NCBI GenBank assembly: GCA_943368675.1
Contig: CALRLN020000315.1
Location: forward strand, 1 to 6,554
Reading direction: 5' to 3'
Length of the DNA: 6,554 nt
DNA from: Emticicia sp943368675
GTDB taxonomy: Bacteria > Bacteroidota > Bacteroidia > Cytophagales > Spirosomataceae
Shown: piece after piece, positions 5,602 through 6,554 of the stretch
Layout of the letters: each line of letters opens with the position of its first letter
How positions within the stretch are numbered: position 1 is the first letter of the stretch
The notes under the pieces: generated by a model
What the model was told of the DNA's origin: nothing
The model's input: only the letters and a program-made list of their open reading frames with translations
Databases searched by the model: none
Program-made: the position numbers and the translations under genes

Positions 5602-6554
5602 TTCTTTAAACCAATTATTTGTTTGATATTAATCAGGAAGAACACAACACCAACCGCTGAAATCATAAAATAAAGCATATACAGGGTAAAGTCCATAGTA
5701 TTAGTATATTCCCAATGGAAAATCCAGTAGGTCAGGGCAATGTATCCGTAAATCACGCCCATAAGCAGAAACAGAAAAGATTGGGTACGCCGGGCATACC
5801 AGATACTGCCATAACTCAGCACACCCATACCTGCCAGATACAGCAGTTTCATGTCAAACTGAAACAGACCCGCCAGGGTTGCCACAAAAGCAATATTGAA
5901 ACCAAAAATAAGGTAGGTAAATGAAAAATGCTTTTTCAGGTTTTTATACTCACTCATGCCACCCATTACAATCAATACGATGCCCAACAAGATTGAAATA
6001 TGTGTAATATCAGCCGTAGAAAAGTTTTTTTGCTGCCAGAGTTTAATGGGGGCAATATTTACACCTACCCAAGAAGCAAAGGCTGTGATAGCCATTGATA
6101 GCACGCCTCGGTGGTCGAAACGATACGCCAGAAAGAAAAACAACACCGCAGGCAGAAAAGTAGCCAGACCATAACGGGTGCCAAAAACATTATACTGGTA
6201 TTGCAGATAACCCTCCAGGGTAAGAAACATTACACAGGCACCGAGCAATGCAAAATCATCCAGTTTATCTGTCTCAATTACTTCGTCCCATGTAAAAGGT
6301 TTGCGATATTTGAAAGCATAATATAAACAACTAAGAAAAGCCGCCACGATGAGACCAATCAATACATTATGGCCAATTGAGTCAATGTTTTCATAAATCA
6401 CTACCCCCAGGCCTGCTCCCAGCATTGTGATACCCACATATAAAAAAGTGCGCAGTTCCCAATGAATTGAAAACGGTTTGGTTTTTTCGTAGGTAGCAAT
6501 CTTCCCCGATTGGTCATCGGGTATGATTGCATTCTCTACAAGAGTTTTCAATAG
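5598..6554 (-). CDS. DUF2157-like polytopic membrane protein (5'-truncated by window edge)
   Basis: At least 318 residues of an integral membrane protein. The frame stays open to the window edge. A TTG at 6551 is the only candidate start visible, but the sequence there (LLKTLVENAIIPDDQ) reads as the middle of a helix, so the true start is probably outside. The opening pattern, VENAIIPDDQSGKIATYE, then PFSIHWELRTFLYVG leading into the first span and YENIDSIGH, matches the layout of DUF2157 proteins: a short helical segment, then a first span followed by a conserved loop. About ten spans are visible (approximately 36-53, 61-80, 98-117, 128-143, 149-167, 182-198, 209-229, 235-251, 257-277, 287-307, counted from the TTG). 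No enzymatic motif is seen and the biological role is unknown. Its stop overlaps the start of the next membrane gene by four bases, implying translational coupling. Confidence 0.8.
   Translation of the reverse strand, partial: LLKTLVENAIIPDDQSGKIATYEKTKPFSIHWELRTFLYVGITMLGAGLGVVIYENIDSIGHNVLIGLIVAAFLSCLYYAFKYRKPFTWDEVIETDKLDDFALLGACVMFLTLEGYLQYQYNVFGTRYGLATFLPAVLFFFLAYRFDHRGVLSMAITAFASWVGVNIAPIKLWQQKNFSTADITHISILLGIVLIVMGGMSEYKNLKKHFSFTYLIFGFNIAFVATLAGLFQFDMKLLYLAGMGVLSYGSIWYARRTQSFLFLLMGVIYGYIALTYWIFHWEYTNTMDFTLYMLYFMISAVGVVFFLINIKQIIGLKK

Noticed and set aside
5715..6326. Plus-strand open frames opposite the first membrane gene
   Set aside because: They are antisense to a clear transmembrane protein, are rich in Lys, Gln and Thr as expected of its complement, and have no domain pattern.

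Overview
The window looks like chromosomal DNA from a member of the Bacteroidota, most likely a Cytophagales-type bacterium. The evidence is moderately AT-rich DNA, starts preceded by A-rich stretches rather than Shine-Dalgarno motifs, close matches to the Bacteroidota -7 promoter consensus (TAnnTTTG) in the one divergent intergenic region, and the protein families present. Assignment below phylum is inference only.

Layout. (1) Bases 1-348 (+) hold the 3' part of a PHP-superfamily, CpsB/YwqE-type tyrosine phosphatase linked to polysaccharide export; it has an Asp-to-Asn change in its last metal-binding motif. (2) A gap of 88 bases separates it from a convergent lpxH-like gene (437-1195, -), the UDP-2,3-diacylglucosamine diphosphatase of lipid A synthesis. 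(3) A divergent intergenic region (1196-1344) carries a candidate promoter in each direction. (4) Reading rightward from it is a likely transcription unit: a stand-alone CheY-like receiver (1345-1722), a PhnP-like metallo-beta-lactamase-fold hydrolase (1785-2567) and a bacterial FAN1-type VRR-NUC nuclease (2591-4315). A strong RNA hairpin with a GAAA loop sits between the first two. (5) A convergent intergenic region (4316-4443) holds degenerate AAATC repeats and a short GC-rich block. (6) Two translationally coupled polytopic membrane proteins fill the rest on the minus strand (5598-6554, cut by the window edge, then 4444-5601). Both resemble the DUF2157 group, and the second ends in a glycine-rich tail.

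Taken together, the window is mainly cell-envelope functions (polysaccharide regulation, lipid A, two membrane proteins of unknown role) plus a signalling/hydrolase/DNA-repair cluster. No mobile element, CRISPR array, tRNA or rRNA is visible, and I see no clear-cut novel defence or mobile system. The points most worth following up are the missing Asp in the phosphatase, the hairpin separating receiver from hydrolase, the hydrolase-FAN1 pairing, and the coupled membrane pair with its FGGG-repeat tail.
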